DNA from: Rhododendron vialii
Lineage: Eukaryota; Streptophyta; Magnoliopsida; Ericales; Ericaceae
Assembly: GCF_030253575.1 (NCBI RefSeq)
Contig: NC_080561.1
Span: 4,021,001 to 4,085,000 of the forward strand
Reading direction: 5' to 3'
Length of the DNA stretch: 64,000 nucleotides
Positions within the stretch are counted from its first letter, which is position 1, and every line of letters starts with the position of its first letter. A program made the translations under genes and the position numbers. Shown here one piece after another: positions 10,922 to 22,080 of the stretch. The notes under the pieces were generated by a model that saw nothing but the letters and a program-made list of their open reading frames with translations, searched no databases and was not told the origin of the DNA.

Positions 10922-11907
10922 AGTAGGGGTTTGGTTGGTGCAAGTAGCACGGCTCTTCTGGAATATCCTTATATATTATAGAAAGAAAATTTTGAAAATT
11001 CGTTTTGCACTTAAATGCTTTTTCTCTTCTTTTCAGAAATTCATTCCTATCTTGGTAGTTTTCTTATTTTGGGATCCGGGATACCATATGTAATTAAGGC
11101 CATTCTTTTATACAACAAATTTTGGATCAGTAAATGGAGATCCAATAGCTTGGAATCTGGTTTACTGGTTAGCTGTTCTAGTTAACATGACGGTAAAAAA
11201 AAGAAAAGATTGATTGCTCATCAGAACCGAACACCTGAGTTATGAAAAAAGATTGTCAGAGCGTTTTTGTTTGGCTGTTTTTGTATTTTGGTGAAGCTCG
11301 GCCGGGAACATCTACGCGGAGCATCTATACACAGCGAACACAGACAATAGTGAAAGATGCAGAATAAGATGCTGAAGGAAGTCCAGCGTAAGGAATAAAG
11401 TCACAGCTACAAGATTCTGATCATTCTCCCTCCACTCTTCCAAACAGTGATCATTTAGTAGAACACAAGAAAACGCATCACTTGTTCTATAACACTAACT
11501 ACTTCCAGTACTTGGCCGTTCATATGTTTGATTGCGCAAGTTTAGAAACAAAAGACACTCTGGATGAATTCGCTCATGAGTTGGTAGATATAAACATTGT
11601 TCAATCTATCAAAGTAATCCAACATCAACATCCAGGCATCAAATAGGGTTTACATAACTGATTCTCTGCGCAATGAGTACTGGAAAATCAAACAACGAAT
11701 ACCAATTCATAGGCAAAAGAATCCACAGCAATTATGCACCCCAATACGACCCCTAAACTGCAAGGGGCAATTCACAAACAGCAATGCATTATCATAGTTT
11801 CTATATTCGGTTCTGATTAACATGGGAATACTTAATAACAGTAATCGATATAGTTCAAAAGCTATTGCTAAAGCAAAATCCTTGCATCCGTATAACCTTG
11901 TAATAAA
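10922..11907. other. Spacer and AsnRS 3' flank
   Basis: 11225-11250 (CGAACACCTGAGTTATGAAA) resembles the 3' end of the SINE family seen at 55735-55926 and is probably a remnant. The rest shows no gene. The last few hundred bases before 11908 probably include the AsnRS 3' UTR. Confidence 0.4.
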
Positions 11908-14900
11908 TCACAGATCTGCTCTTCCAGGGTATCTTGGGAAGGGAATTACATCTCTGATGTTTTCAAGCCCAGTGGCAAAGAGAATCATCCTTTCAAAGCC
12001 TAAACCAAAACCGCTATGTTTGACAGTGCCAAAGCGACGAAGGTCAAGGTACCACTCATACGGCTCAAGAGGAAGCCCCATCTCCAATATCCTGAAATGT
12101 ATGAAAAAATTCTCCATCAATACAGTAGTGATTACTAGTTCAATTCACAATTTAAAGATTGAGTCCGTACAAAGTACAAACCAATTGTCAGCCAAACAAA
12201 AGATAACATATGAACCAGAGTACAAGGAAAGCAACAATTTAGTGAAACATGTCAAAGCTGAATTATTATAAAGGAAAAGCTGAGAGTAATAGCTTCTCCT
12301 ACCTATCCTTGATGACCTCGTAACGCTCTTCTCTTTGGCTTCCTCCAACTAGTTCTCCAACCTGAAAAGGCGACCAACCAACAGATGTTCATCTTAGGCA
12401 AACACAATAGCCGACAACATATGCAAGAGATCCTCTGAAAGTTTTCTCCCGCTACAGGCAATTTACAACTGCTGTATGGGTTACAAGAGAACTTAAAAGC
12501 TGAAGCAAGAATGTAAGCATCTCAGACGTGGGTAGCAAAAGATCATACCTTCGGTACAAGCACATCCATAGCAGCAACTGTTTTGTTGTCAGGGTTGACC
12601 TTCATATAGAATGCTTTAATCCCTTTCGGATAATTATAAACGATAACAGGGGATTTAAATTTCACTTCAGTCAAGTATCTACAAGATTACACAACCATGT
12701 CATCAGCAGCAAAAGGGCATTTAATGAACACATTAAAGATGCAGAACCCATGCTACCTTTCATGTTCAGATGCTAAATCAATCCCCCATTCTACTTTATT
12801 CTCAAACTGCCTCTCTTTCGATGCTTCCTCAAGAATTGCAACTGCTTCCGTGTAAGAAATACGGACAAATTTGGTAGAAGAAACCATTCTTAGACGATCA
12901 ATTGCACTTTTGTCGTAGTTCTTAACCATAAATTCCATATCATCAAGGCAATTGTCAAGTAACCATTGACACAAGAATCTAACATACCCCTCTGCACAGT
13001 TCATGTCATCCTGCAATAACGCAAGAACAAAGCATCTTTTTGAACATGTCGAACAAGTTCACATATTTTAGCCTCCACCATCCGGAACACTCTCAAAAAC
13101 CTAAACATTTACTTCGCAATGTAATAAATAAATAATTCATCTCTTACCTGAATATCTGCAAATGCTATTTCAGGCTCCACCATCCAGAACTCTGCCAGAT
13201 GCCTTGAGGTGTGTGAGTGTTCTGCTCGAAAAGTTGGACCAAATGTATAGACACTACTGAGGGCACAGGCAAAAGTTTCAACTTGAAGCTGTCCAGAAAC
13301 AGTCAAAAATGCTTGTCGGGCAAAGAAATCTTGGGAGTAATCTATCTTCCCATCCTTGTAAGGTATACCAGGTTTCAGCTTAAATCTCTCTTCCAGCTTT
13401 GAGAGACTCTCTTTAGCTTTTGTTAGTTCTGCGATGGCGGCAGTTATTGTTTCCTTATTGGCTTTGGCGGATTTTAGTTGAGAAACAGCCTCTCCTTTCT
13501 CCGTGACAAGTAGCTTAGCCGCTTCCACATCAGCTTCAGATGGAGGAGGATTCTTAATCAACTCCTTCTCCAACTTTTCAGCATCGTTAATCAAGGTTGT
13601 GACTTGGAACATTTCTCCTGCACCTTCACAATCACTGGTGGTGATTATAGGAGTGTGAACGTAAAGAAACCCGTGCTTCTGGAAGAATGTATGGGTTGCA
13701 TAAGCCAAAGCATTGCGGATGCGAGCGATTGCAGAAATCTGAATACACAGACAAAACGTTATTGTCACCATAAGCTAAGTTCAAGAAGATGGAGGCACGA
13801 CGGGAAACATATGATGATTTTACACGCGAGAACGCTCGCGCATCTGTGAATGAGACGAAACAACAACCAATTTCTACCCAAGCTCTTAGCAGCAGTTATT
13901 TGTTACAGCCAATCAAGGCCACAATTCGTTACCAGCATCCGCAATGGGGGGGGGGGGGGGGGGACGGGGGGGTTGCACAATTTTCAAAAATTCATATCAC
14001 TCAACTATCAAACCAATAAAAATGTTTAAACATATTTACACACAAATACAAATATGTTGATTTACGTATAAATACAAGGGAAGATGGGCATATATAGTGT
14101 TGGTTCTTGGGTGAAGATGAATTTAATCATATCAGCACCATACTTTAGAAAAATTCAGGCACCTGTCATGACATGAATTCCAATTAACTCAACACCACAT
14201 TTTCACAAAAGACACAAAATTTCAAAAATCTTATCACTCCGCACTATCATTCGACATTTTTATACATCGCGTTGGTTCATCATGAGACCAACTCCAATTA
14301 ATAAATTATGACATCAATTCCAAATTTCAACTTCAATACCACATTTTTAGGCCTAAAGAACACAACTTTCCAAAATCTCACAATACTTAGCAATATTGAT
14401 CAATAACGGATATGTTGGTATCATACATTCAAGGAAAAATGTGTAACAAAAATGATACGGACACAGACATCTGTGCACATATCCACGTTCCATCACAGTT
14501 GTGTCTGAACCATCTTGATGCATCTGGACCCCTTTCACTGTGTGAGATCCAAGTGAATCGAACGGTCCTAAACACATTTGTGTTCCAATCTGCGCACGGA
14601 GCCACGGACATCTATATCCATAGCATTGCTCAATTTGTAAATACCGTGTTGGTACATCATGATATCAATTCCACTTAAATAATTATGATATCAATTTTCA
14701 AATTCCAATCACTTCAATACCACAATTTTCAGCCTAAAGAACGTAACATTTAAAAAATGAGGCTTGTTCAGAGGTGGATAATATGCATACATGATGATAA
14801 GCTAGAATTTCAATACACGTCTCACAAATATCAATGCATATCGTGGATATCAATACACTGGTTCCGGTTATTGATGCACTTTTTACACTACACGATGTTT

Positions 14901-16015
14901 AGCAATTTTCTTTCAAACACAGGAGTTAAAATTCGCAAATACCGTATTGGTTCTAGGTCGAAGATGAACATAATCCCTCAGAAGCTCAAGGGTAAGCTTA
15001 GTCTTAGGCAACGGGTACTTAGCCGGATCCACAGTCCCCAAATCAAGAATCTTCTGAACCCTAAGCTCGACCCTCTGCTTCGCCTCTACTGGCGGCACCT
15101 TCAACTCTCCCTCCAGGTGCACGCCCGTGCCAGTCGCCACCAGCTGGCTCAGCTGTCCCACGGCCTCATCGACAATTACCTGCCCGAATATCCAATCAAG
15201 GGATCAAAAACTAGAATAATATTACTAGCATTTAAGAAAGATTACGAGCTCAAACAACAAATACTCGCTCCACCCCAAATTGCTCTATTTTTTTGAGTAA
15301 TCATGCATTTTGCACGAAAAAATAAAATAACATTTTTTTTAAAAATAGAATTTACACAAAAAAATTCTTCTCAATGAGATCTTTAAATTGGTGTAAAGAA
15401 TTTTGAAAAAAAAAATCGTGCTAGTACATTATTTTTTTTCTGTGGGCGTCTTGATTAAAAAAATATCAAGCAATTTAGAACGGAGAAAGTGTTAGGTATA
15501 CACTTAATCAACTAATCCTTTCCGCTCGCTCACGCTCTCAATCGTCGCTCTGCGGCCTGGTCTCGCACTCTCAACCGTCGCACTCACGAATTGTAGTTGT
15601 TTGGGGGGTCTTTGAAATACGTTTTCACACGCACACGCTCACGCTCTCACACACCGAATATGTAACTCAGGGTATACGAAATTTAACTGTTCTCATTGAG
15701 AAAATCAAAGCGAGAGCGGTCAAATGACGATCTTAGTGGGCTCGCCGCCCGAGATTATACCTGGAGATTGGCGGGGCACGAGCCGTCGTTGAGCTCGAGG
15801 AAGGCGAAGGTGCCATTGCCCTGCTTGCGGCCGGTCTTGACCCAGCCGCCGACGCGGACCGTCTGGCCGGCCAGACCGGCGCCGCCGTCGGGCCGGGTGA
15901 TGATGGACCGGATCAGGACGCGCTGAGAGAATTCGGATTCCTCGACGGTCGTGGTGGCGGGGGTTAGGGATAGGGAAGAGATTTCATCCACAGGCGGCGC
16001 GAAGGCGGATGACAT
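11908..16015 (-). CDS. SYNC1: Asparagine--tRNA ligase, cytoplasmic
   Basis: Charges tRNA-Asn with asparagine for cytosolic translation (class II aminoacyl-tRNA synthetase). Seven exons, read by frame and GT/AG: 15761-16015, 14943-15179, 13148-13738, 12757-13010, 12549-12678, 12303-12361 and 11908-12091. Together they encode 569 residues, close to the usual plant length of about 570. Exon 1 and early exon 2 form the anticodon-binding OB fold ([16 protein letters not shown]). Exon 3 begins the catalytic core ([12 protein letters not shown]). It also carries a lysine/glutamate-rich helical insertion at about residues 216-288, typical of the plant cytosolic enzyme and resembling a WHEP hairpin. 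Motif 2 ([11 protein letters not shown]) is near 334 and motif 3 (GFGLGFERM) near 536. The frame ends at TGA. Intron 2 is long and repeat-filled (13739-14942). The 5' side has a GA/CT tract (16043-16064) and an AAACCCTAG telo-box-like motif near 16073. Confidence 0.95.
13946..13972. repeat. Poly-G tract in AsnRS intron 2
   Basis: Eighteen consecutive G (13946-13963), then AC, then seven G. It is C-rich on the coding strand. It could form a G-quadruplex on the plus strand, or its length may be a sequencing artefact. Confidence 0.8.
13980..14760. repeat. Diverged tandem repeats inside AsnRS intron 2
   Basis: Units at about 14097-14250, 14268-14396 and 14641-14760 share GTTGGT(T/A)CATCATGA, GACATCAATTCCAA, CTTCAATACCACA and GCCTAAAGAAC. 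The start of each unit resembles the exon 2 / intron 2 junction (14935-14985); 14100-14135 still matches the end of the exon. The array appears to have grown from a segment covering the splice donor. Confidence 0.65.
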
Positions 16016-16042
16016 CTTGGGTCAAGGACAGAGTAACGGAGT

Positions 16043-16081
16043 AGAGAGAGAGAGAGAGAGAGAGTGAAGTAAAAACCCTAG
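16043..16081 (-). promoter_or_regulatory. 5' region of AsnRS: GA/CT tract and telo-box-like motif
   Basis: GA repeat 16043-16064 (CT on the coding strand) lies 28 bp upstream of the ATG. AAACCCTAG at about 16073-16081 matches the telo-box found at many plant translation-machinery genes. The regulatory role is inferred. Confidence 0.45.
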
Positions 16082-16983
16082 AGGCGATTTTGGTGGGTTT
16101 TTATTGGAGAGAATTTGGGGGAGTGGTATGAATGCGTGGCAAAAAGGGTTTCTCCTCCAATAGATTCCGTTTCGTATGAAAATTTATTAAATTATAGGCG
16201 TGACCGGCTAATTAAGAATTTTCACAGTTTGGACCCTTCTTTAGATGACTTTTACTAGCATTAGGTTCTAGTCCCTTTGATTTCAAAATTTCATATTCAT
16301 CGATGCTACACTCTTCACATAAATATATATGGACTATGGAGTATAAAGGTTACACCCCCAACACAACCTTGCGGGGTGTTTGGAAGTCACTTTTTATTTG
16401 GATTATAAATTCTGCAGTATAACCTATAGATATTGGTTAATGACTAGAATAGACGATGAATCCATGAAGGTGTTTTGATAGTATGTGTTTCATATGTTTG
16501 CTGAGTAGTGTATGAGATATAGTATGAAGAATAGATTAAGATGTGTTTTTTTTAATCATGTTAATATTTTTTTATTTTTGTACAACTCATTTAAAAAAGA
16601 AACATAAGGGTAAATTAATCTCCTGCTTGAAGCTGGTTGGAGAATGCAAAATAAGAATTCAAAAAGCTCATCTAGAGCAAATTTTCAGATTGTGGCTCCA
16701 TCATTCAATTTTGAGAATTGATTCTAGCAAAACGACATTCTTAACTTAGCTTCCAAATAGCTAGGATGCAAAAAAGTGAATATACAAAAGTCTAAAATGA
16801 GGCTCCAAAGCACCCATTTAAAATTGCAGGAGTTGCGAAACAATATTATTAAGTAATTAGCTAATTAGTTCATCTTTAGTTATTATTTACTAATTCTTGG
16901 CTCAAACTTATACTTGAGTGAAACATTCTCTAAAATATATCTTCTCCATTCTTTCACTCAAACTAGTATAAAAATGGACTACT
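16082..16983. other. Spacer upstream of AsnRS
   Basis: AT-rich and without a recognisable gene or repeat boundary. It probably includes the AsnRS promoter. Confidence 0.4.
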
Positions 16984-17164
16984 TACACTTTGTTCGGTTA
17001 ACAGTTTTGTTTTTGTTTTTGTTTTGTTTTCAATCATTACCCTATTTCTTTCTTCAATCATTACCCTATTTTTTCAATTATTATTTTCTCATCTCTTTCT
17101 ATCTCTCTCCAATCATTACCCACTACCAAAACTAAACTAAACTAAACTTCCAACCAAACACAAC
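16984..17164. mobile_element. Possible Tourist/Harbinger-type MITE
   Basis: TTA flanks on both sides. Imperfect inverted ends: CACTTTGTTCGGTT at the left, AACCAAACACAACCAG at the right. The interior is CT-rich with repeated TCAATCATTACC, like the better-preserved element at 36230-36436. Confidence 0.4.
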
Positions 17165-17454
17165 CAGTTACTTAAGTATTTAAAAATAGTTTAAACTTAG
17201 CCCTAAATTCAATCACCACTATCATTGGGGCGTTTCATGTCAAATAAAAATATCTGTTGACATTATACTTAAATAAAAAAATTCTTCATCAGCGTGTATC
17301 ATATCAAATTATCTTTTTTCAATTCTTTACTCCATTTTAGTGGGGCATTATAATAATGGATGGTGATGGTCTTAGAATAAGAACATTTGCCCTTTGACAT
17401 TCCAATGTAGTGTATGATCGCTTAATTACAACTCAAGTTTTCTTGCGCCCCACG

Positions 17455-17951
17455 ATTTTATTTTTTATGAGAATAAACTTTCCCCAAATAAAAAGATTGG
17501 CAGGCCGTGGTCCTCTTTCCTTCTCTTTTTAACTGCAAAAACTACCTCAAGGGCTACAAGACTGCTAAAAAAAATTGATAAAAGAGACCAAGGGGGCAAG
17601 CCACCCGGTGTAGGGGAAGTAACCCACGCTTCACCATGGCGAAGCCAATTGAACAAAATGCCTCCCCTTCGAGCCAATTCCCGGATATCCATAACAATAG
17701 CATACACCTCCCAAGGTGGAACAAGCTCAGATACACTGAGCAAGATGGCCGATCCTACCTCAACCCCGTGAAGGCCCGCCCATAGCTAGAGCCATCAAAC
17801 AAGCTTCCATGGTTGCATAAGGTTTCCCTTTCAAGCTGGTAGAACCGATGATAACAGATTTGGCCAGTCCATCCGCCACCTTTCCCCTTGCTGGCCATGG
17901 TCCTGTGAGTGGTAGGAAATTGCCAAAGCCCTTTCTCCTTTTATTGATCAT
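17455..17951 (-). pseudogene. LINE RNase H domain fragment, frameshifted
   Basis: Two minus-strand frames join head to tail. The first (17951 down to 17760) has SLKGKPYATMEACLMAL. The second (from 17743) has SVSELVPPWEVYAIVMDIREL and a degraded tail. Together they match the C-terminal RNase H-like domain found in plant non-LTR retrotransposons and related genes. A frameshift separates them near 17745-17760, and the reverse transcriptase upstream is missing. It is a dead fragment. Confidence 0.7.
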
Positions 17952-18539
17952 GTCAAAGACCTAATTTCATCGTCTTCACTCTGTTACTAGAGTCAACTTT
18001 CATCGCTTCATCAGTTCATCTTGCGTGCATGGAAGTAGTCCACCTAACTCCGAGGATTTATCAAGCAGTGAAAGCATAGCAAGCAAATAGTGAATTTACT
18101 TTTTAAACTCGCAAGCTCATCAAGTCTCATCGCTAGCATGCACAAACACTATTGAGGTCGTGTGTTGGAGGGTTGTCCGATCGCTAAGTCCAGGACTTTG
18201 GACCTTGAATTTATAAGTTGAGATGTGCGTACATGAGTAGGAGATGCAAGTAAAGAATAAAGTTGCATGATTGGATCAAACTTGTGCAACAACTCTTGGC
18301 ATGGGACGGATAGCAATGCTTCAAGCCAGAGATACAATGGTTTTACGTACGAAAGAAAAATTACACACCAGAATAAAGGAATACGTTGAGGGAATCCACC
18401 ACTCGGTTTTATTGTATTCAAACCTGTTTAGTCTGTTACTCTGTTATAGTAAATGTTAAAGAAGTGACGTAGAAGAGCAATCAAACTTTTGGCGAGTCCT
18501 GCATGTTACAAACTTTAAATTTAAGGAAAATATGAATCT
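17952..18539. other. Spacer, nothing recognised
   Basis: Short open frames only. None shows a motif, signal peptide or family resemblance. Confidence 0.4.
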
Positions 18540-18677
18540 AGCGTGGGTGGTTCGTTGCTCTCCCTTTTAAGAGACCTCAAGTTCGGGTTCCCATGGAGTA
18601 GGCACCCCCCGTTGTAATCACTATCCCCCTAACATCCTATTCCTATCGTATGGTCAAAACAAACCATCAAAAAAGGA
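18540..18677 (+). mobile_element. tRNA-derived SINE-like copy
   Basis: Box-A-like GGGTGGTTCGTTGCTCTCCC is followed by box-B-like CAAGTTCGGGTTCCC and a 3' end with ATCAAAAAAGG. No target duplication was identified. 18678-18999 shows no gene. Confidence 0.5.
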
Positions 18678-18999
18678 CTCTCAGTTTCGTAGTATGAAAT
18701 CCTATCAATAATAACATTCTTATATTTTTGTAGATTATGTAAGTTGTTCACTCAATATATTCGGGAAATGGTTCTCGCATGTCATATTTCTTGCCAATGC
18801 AAAAGCAACAACAGACGTAGTACTTCAAATATGATCACCAAATATGGGTTTTTTTTAACTTCATTGATATAAAGATAGATAATACAAGAGAAAGAGTCGG
18901 ATCCTAGGAATGATAGTTCCATAACCTTATTTCAATTTCATTAAACTGTCATTGCTAGTCAAGTTGCTGGTGCAGCATCTATTAGAACTTCTATTACGA

Positions 19000-19233
19000 T
19001 TAAGAAGACCTAGGCACCAGGTACAATTTCCCCAGAACATGTAATATACCAACAAAGGCTATGAACCCAATGCTCATGATAAGCACAACATTAGGAGAGA
19101 GCCTGAGCCCCGGCGTCTCCTCCGTGTAGAACTGCAGCATGGTGCTGCTTGCTCCTCCTGCTGAGCTCACGCCACTGCCGCCTGTCCTCCTCCTCCGCAG
19201 ACTTGCAGCCGCTGCCGCCCCATTTGCAACCAT
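19000..19233 (-). CDS. SEC61B: Protein transport protein Sec61 subunit beta
   Basis: A single coding exon of 77 residues. Sec61 beta is the small tail-anchored subunit of the ER translocon that helps secretory proteins enter the ER. Visible parts: an N-terminal Ala/Gly/Arg-rich cytosolic segment ([11 protein letters not shown]); the conserved [17 protein letters not shown] block (residues 31-47), the family signature; and one C-terminal membrane helix (about 48-72, [20 protein letters not shown]). The length fits plant homologues of about 80 residues. The sequence just upstream of the ATG ends TTTGGACAG, a good splice acceptor 2 bases before the start codon, so a 5' UTR intron is likely. A candidate donor exon ends at 21977. 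Confidence 0.93.
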   Translation of the reverse strand: MVANGAAAAASLRRRRTGGSGVSSAGGASSTMLQFYTEETPGLRLSPNVVLIMSIGFIAFVGILHVLGKLYLVPRSS

Positions 19234-19790
19234 TTCTGTCCAAATACGTTTAATTAAACAAGTTAAAATTAGGTAAATGGCAATGAATGGAGCCAATACT
19301 TTGTAATACTTGTTTATCCCCAAAGGGAAACTTAGGTGTTAATTAGGTCACATTCCCCTTAAAAAGACCCTTATTGAGAGATTAGAGTTGGAGGCACCTT
19401 ACAGTTTAGCTACACAGTATGGAGCCAATACTTATAGCACCACCAATATAATTTCATGGGTATTCAAGATTGGAAGGCAGTGGGGATTTAAGTTGAGAAA
19501 CATAATGCTATATATACGAAATGCTTCTACAAGAGTGAAAATGACAAAGGCAAAAGAGTTGACAATCTAAATGTCGCGCCACGTAAAGATTGAGGGACTT
19601 ACTGATCATGTATGTTTCTTGTGAACATAGATTAGACCTCACTTTAGTCACTTATTTAACAGGTCTAATAGCCATTAAGTACCTTAGAACATCAACGAAT
19701 GTGTTAACGACGGTGACTCCACAGTCCACACAGGGAGATTCTGATGCAGAGTGGTATGATCAAGCAATAATTGTGCAACAGGAAGCTCAA
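19234..19790. other. Spacer or intron upstream of Sec61 beta
   Basis: No separate gene is visible. The region probably belongs to the Sec61 beta 5' UTR intron. Confidence 0.35.
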
Positions 19791-19802
19791 AGGTGCATTG
19801 TT

Positions 19803-19975
19803 AACCCCAAGGGGTCGGCCTTAGTGGTTAAGGCCTTGCTCCCTCCTAAGGTCTCAAGTTTGAAACCTCTCAGGTGCTATTTACTCTTTTGGAGCCAGTT
19901 CATACAGATTTTTGCTATATATTAGTCGATGTTCGCGTAAGCTGGCCCAAACACTTCAGTTATCAAAAAAAAAAA
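19803..19975 (+). mobile_element. tRNA-derived SINE with target-site duplication
   Basis: Box A GGCCTTAGTGGTTAAGG (from about 19817) and box B GGTCTCAAGTTTGAAACC are followed by a body ending GCTGGCCCAAACACTTCAGT and a run of A (19965-19975). A 12-bp target duplication flanks it: AGGTGCATTGTT (19791-19802) and AGGTGCAGTGTT (19976-19987), one mismatch. That makes it a bona fide retroposed SINE. Confidence 0.85.
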
Positions 19976-20031
19976 AGGTGCAGTGTTGCATCACGACTAA
20001 AAAGGAGAGGCGGGGAGGGTTTGTTAATTAA

Positions 20032-20202
20032 GAGAATAAATTCTTTACACCGTCAGTGTAAACATATGTTTCTTCCAAATCAATTGCATTGCGCCACGTC
20101 GTCATGTTTTATTAATTGGGACCACTGCTTTGACACATGTCACAATGCAATTGATTTAGAGAAAACAAAAGTTTACACCGGCGATGTAAAAAATTTATTC
20201 TC
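20032..20202. mobile_element. Mutator-like MITE, 171 bp, 9-bp TSD
   Basis: Inverted ends start GAGAATAAATTCTTTACACC at 20032; the partner ends TTTATTCTC at 20202. Inner arms share GTTTACAC and CAATTGCATTG. GTTAATTAA occurs on both sides (20023-20031 and 20203-20211). Nine bases of target duplication fit a Mutator-type transposase supplied in trans. Confidence 0.8.
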
Positions 20203-20211
20203 GTTAATTAA

Positions 20212-20760
20212 CTTTGTTTTGTGTCATATGACTCATATCAGTCATATAGATTCTATATCATGGGCTTATTTACATGCTTTTTCTGTGCAACTATGGGGTT
20301 AAAGCACAACTTTGCAAAAAGGGATACAGACAGGGTATCTTGTTTTGTTTTAAGCTAAGTGTAGCTTCCTCAAATAGTTACATCATTGGAAGCATCCATG
20401 TCAATTCTAACTAGGGAAAATCCCAAGTATGGAACCATAAATTTGAAGAATTTTGGAACATCAAATCTGAAACGTTAGTCTACAGAGAAATCATTTACAC
20501 AACAATAGCTTTGTTCTATAGTCTATACCAATAAAGCAAGCAGCCCTGTTCTATCTAGTGAAGGATGCTTTCATACTACTTGTTTCTCTCAGTTTGTTTC
20601 AAGAGCTGCAATACCGGATCTGCAAAAATAAATTTCTCGCCTATGATTTTCACAATTCCTTTCGATCTTCATCGTTAACTTCGAAAAACATGAATTTCTA
20701 TTCGCAAAATTGTTATACGGAGTATTTGTTTCTCCAATATGTCCATATACATTACATGTA
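20212..20760. other. Spacer, nothing recognised
   Basis: AT-rich, short open frames only. Confidence 0.4.
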
Positions 20761-20764
20761 CATC

Positions 20765-20883
20765 AGTGCTATGCACGCAACCGCCAAGCACAACTCCAAC
20801 CACAGCCCTCTCACGTGTGGGCCTACTCATAGGAATGCGGAGCCTATATGCTATATGTGAGAGGGCTATGGCTGATGGTTGTC
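20765..20883. repeat. Imperfect foldback sequence
   Basis: CAACCACAGCCCTCTCACGT at the left pairs with CACATATAGC...GTGAGAGGGCTATGG...GGTTGTCC at the right. It is a small MITE-like hairpin with no clear target duplication. Confidence 0.5.
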
Positions 20884-21319
20884 CTAACATTAGTGTTTTT
20901 TTTTTTTCAACTCGTATTATTGTTACAACGCACAACCCTTTAGAAGTGTATAGTACGCGCAAAAATTCATATCTCGGCCAAAAAAATTCGAAGTTAAACA
21001 CACACAAAAAAAAAAGCATCTTGAAGAGCCAAAATCTATGAGCAATACACAGAAATTCATTTATTGGCCAAAACGCCGAATAAAGACCTTCACTACTTTC
21101 TCAATGTGTCTTATTCACTCTTCTATCGCGCTCGTGGAGCACATTTGGTGAGCTTACTTATGAGCCAACCTTCTTTCTATCCGAGCAAAAGCTGTTTCAG
21201 TATTTGCTACAAGCAGAGAAAAAAGGGAAATCCCGGCTGGAGTCAACCCAAACGTGATGTTCGTAAGACGGATTTGGTAAAGGGGGTCGTATGTCTTATC
21301 TCATCTCGCCACTTTTGGG

Positions 21320-21440
21320 CTGACTTTTTTGAACCACAAAATTCATATGTGGGACCACAAAAATCTGTCCACACAGAGTCACAAAAATTCTACTTTGGGA
21401 CCACAAAAATACATATGTTGGACCACAAAAAAGTGGGATG
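21320..21440. repeat. Short interspersed direct repeats (GGGACCACAAAAAT words)
   Basis: ACCACAAAA-type words recur at about 21334, 21353, 21400 and 21421 with variable spacers. They look like a decayed tandem array. 20884-21320 and 21441-21756 hold no gene I can identify. Confidence 0.5.
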
Positions 21441-21756
21441 ATCTTGTTCGTCAAAAAATAAATCATATCTCACGGCACAAAAACCCATATCACAAGCCCA
21501 ATTCGTATGGGGTTGCATATTAAAGCATCCTCGAGCTCGAAGGACATTCCAAAATACAATTCTCATGTGATGAAACTGGGATCGCCTAACTAACCATGAA
21601 ACTAATTCACTTAATTGAATACCAAAAGGGCATGAATGCAATGTAATCCTATCAAATTGGAACAACTGGTTCATACATGCATGCAGAGATCAAAATCGCA
21701 GTCAAAAAAAATTAAATGCAGGAGCGAAAAGTGATAAATGGTTACAATTACCCCCA

Positions 21757-21938
21757 CAGATTTGGCCAAGTGGGTATGAAAAAGCAACTAACCCCCAAGA
21801 AGTCGAAAGTTTGAATTCCCACGAAGGCCAACATTCCAAACCAAACCTCGGAGATACCGGAGGCGGTGGTTGGCCCAGTCGTTAAACTTCAGGACTCCGA
21901 AACTAATCGAGGTTATCTCAAAAAAGGAAAAAAAAAAA
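21757..21938 (+). mobile_element. tRNA-derived SINE
   Basis: Box A TTTGGCCAAGTGGGTATGAA and box B CGAAAGTTTGAATTCCC, ending in an A-rich run after GGTTATCTCAAAAAAGG. It is the same family as the copies near 37190 and 61765. Confidence 0.7.
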
Positions 21939-21976
21939 GCAATGTCAAGTAAAAACAAGTGAGGCTAAAGAGGTAC

Positions 21977-22080
21977 CTGGGATCTATCTGGAACTTAGAG
22001 CACGCGAGAGAAGCTGGAGTTTTGGTTCGATTGATAACTCCATGGAGCAGTTTCAGGTTTTATTGAGAGGGGAAACTGAA
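21977..22080 (-). other. Candidate 5' UTR exon of Sec61 beta
   Basis: On the minus strand the sequence ends CCCAG|GTACCT at 21977/21976, a strong donor with no coding frame behind it. It is the best partner I see for the acceptor just before the Sec61 beta ATG at 19233. The implied intron of about 2.7 kb would contain two SINEs and a MITE. The link is inferred, and a closer exon is possible. Confidence 0.3.
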
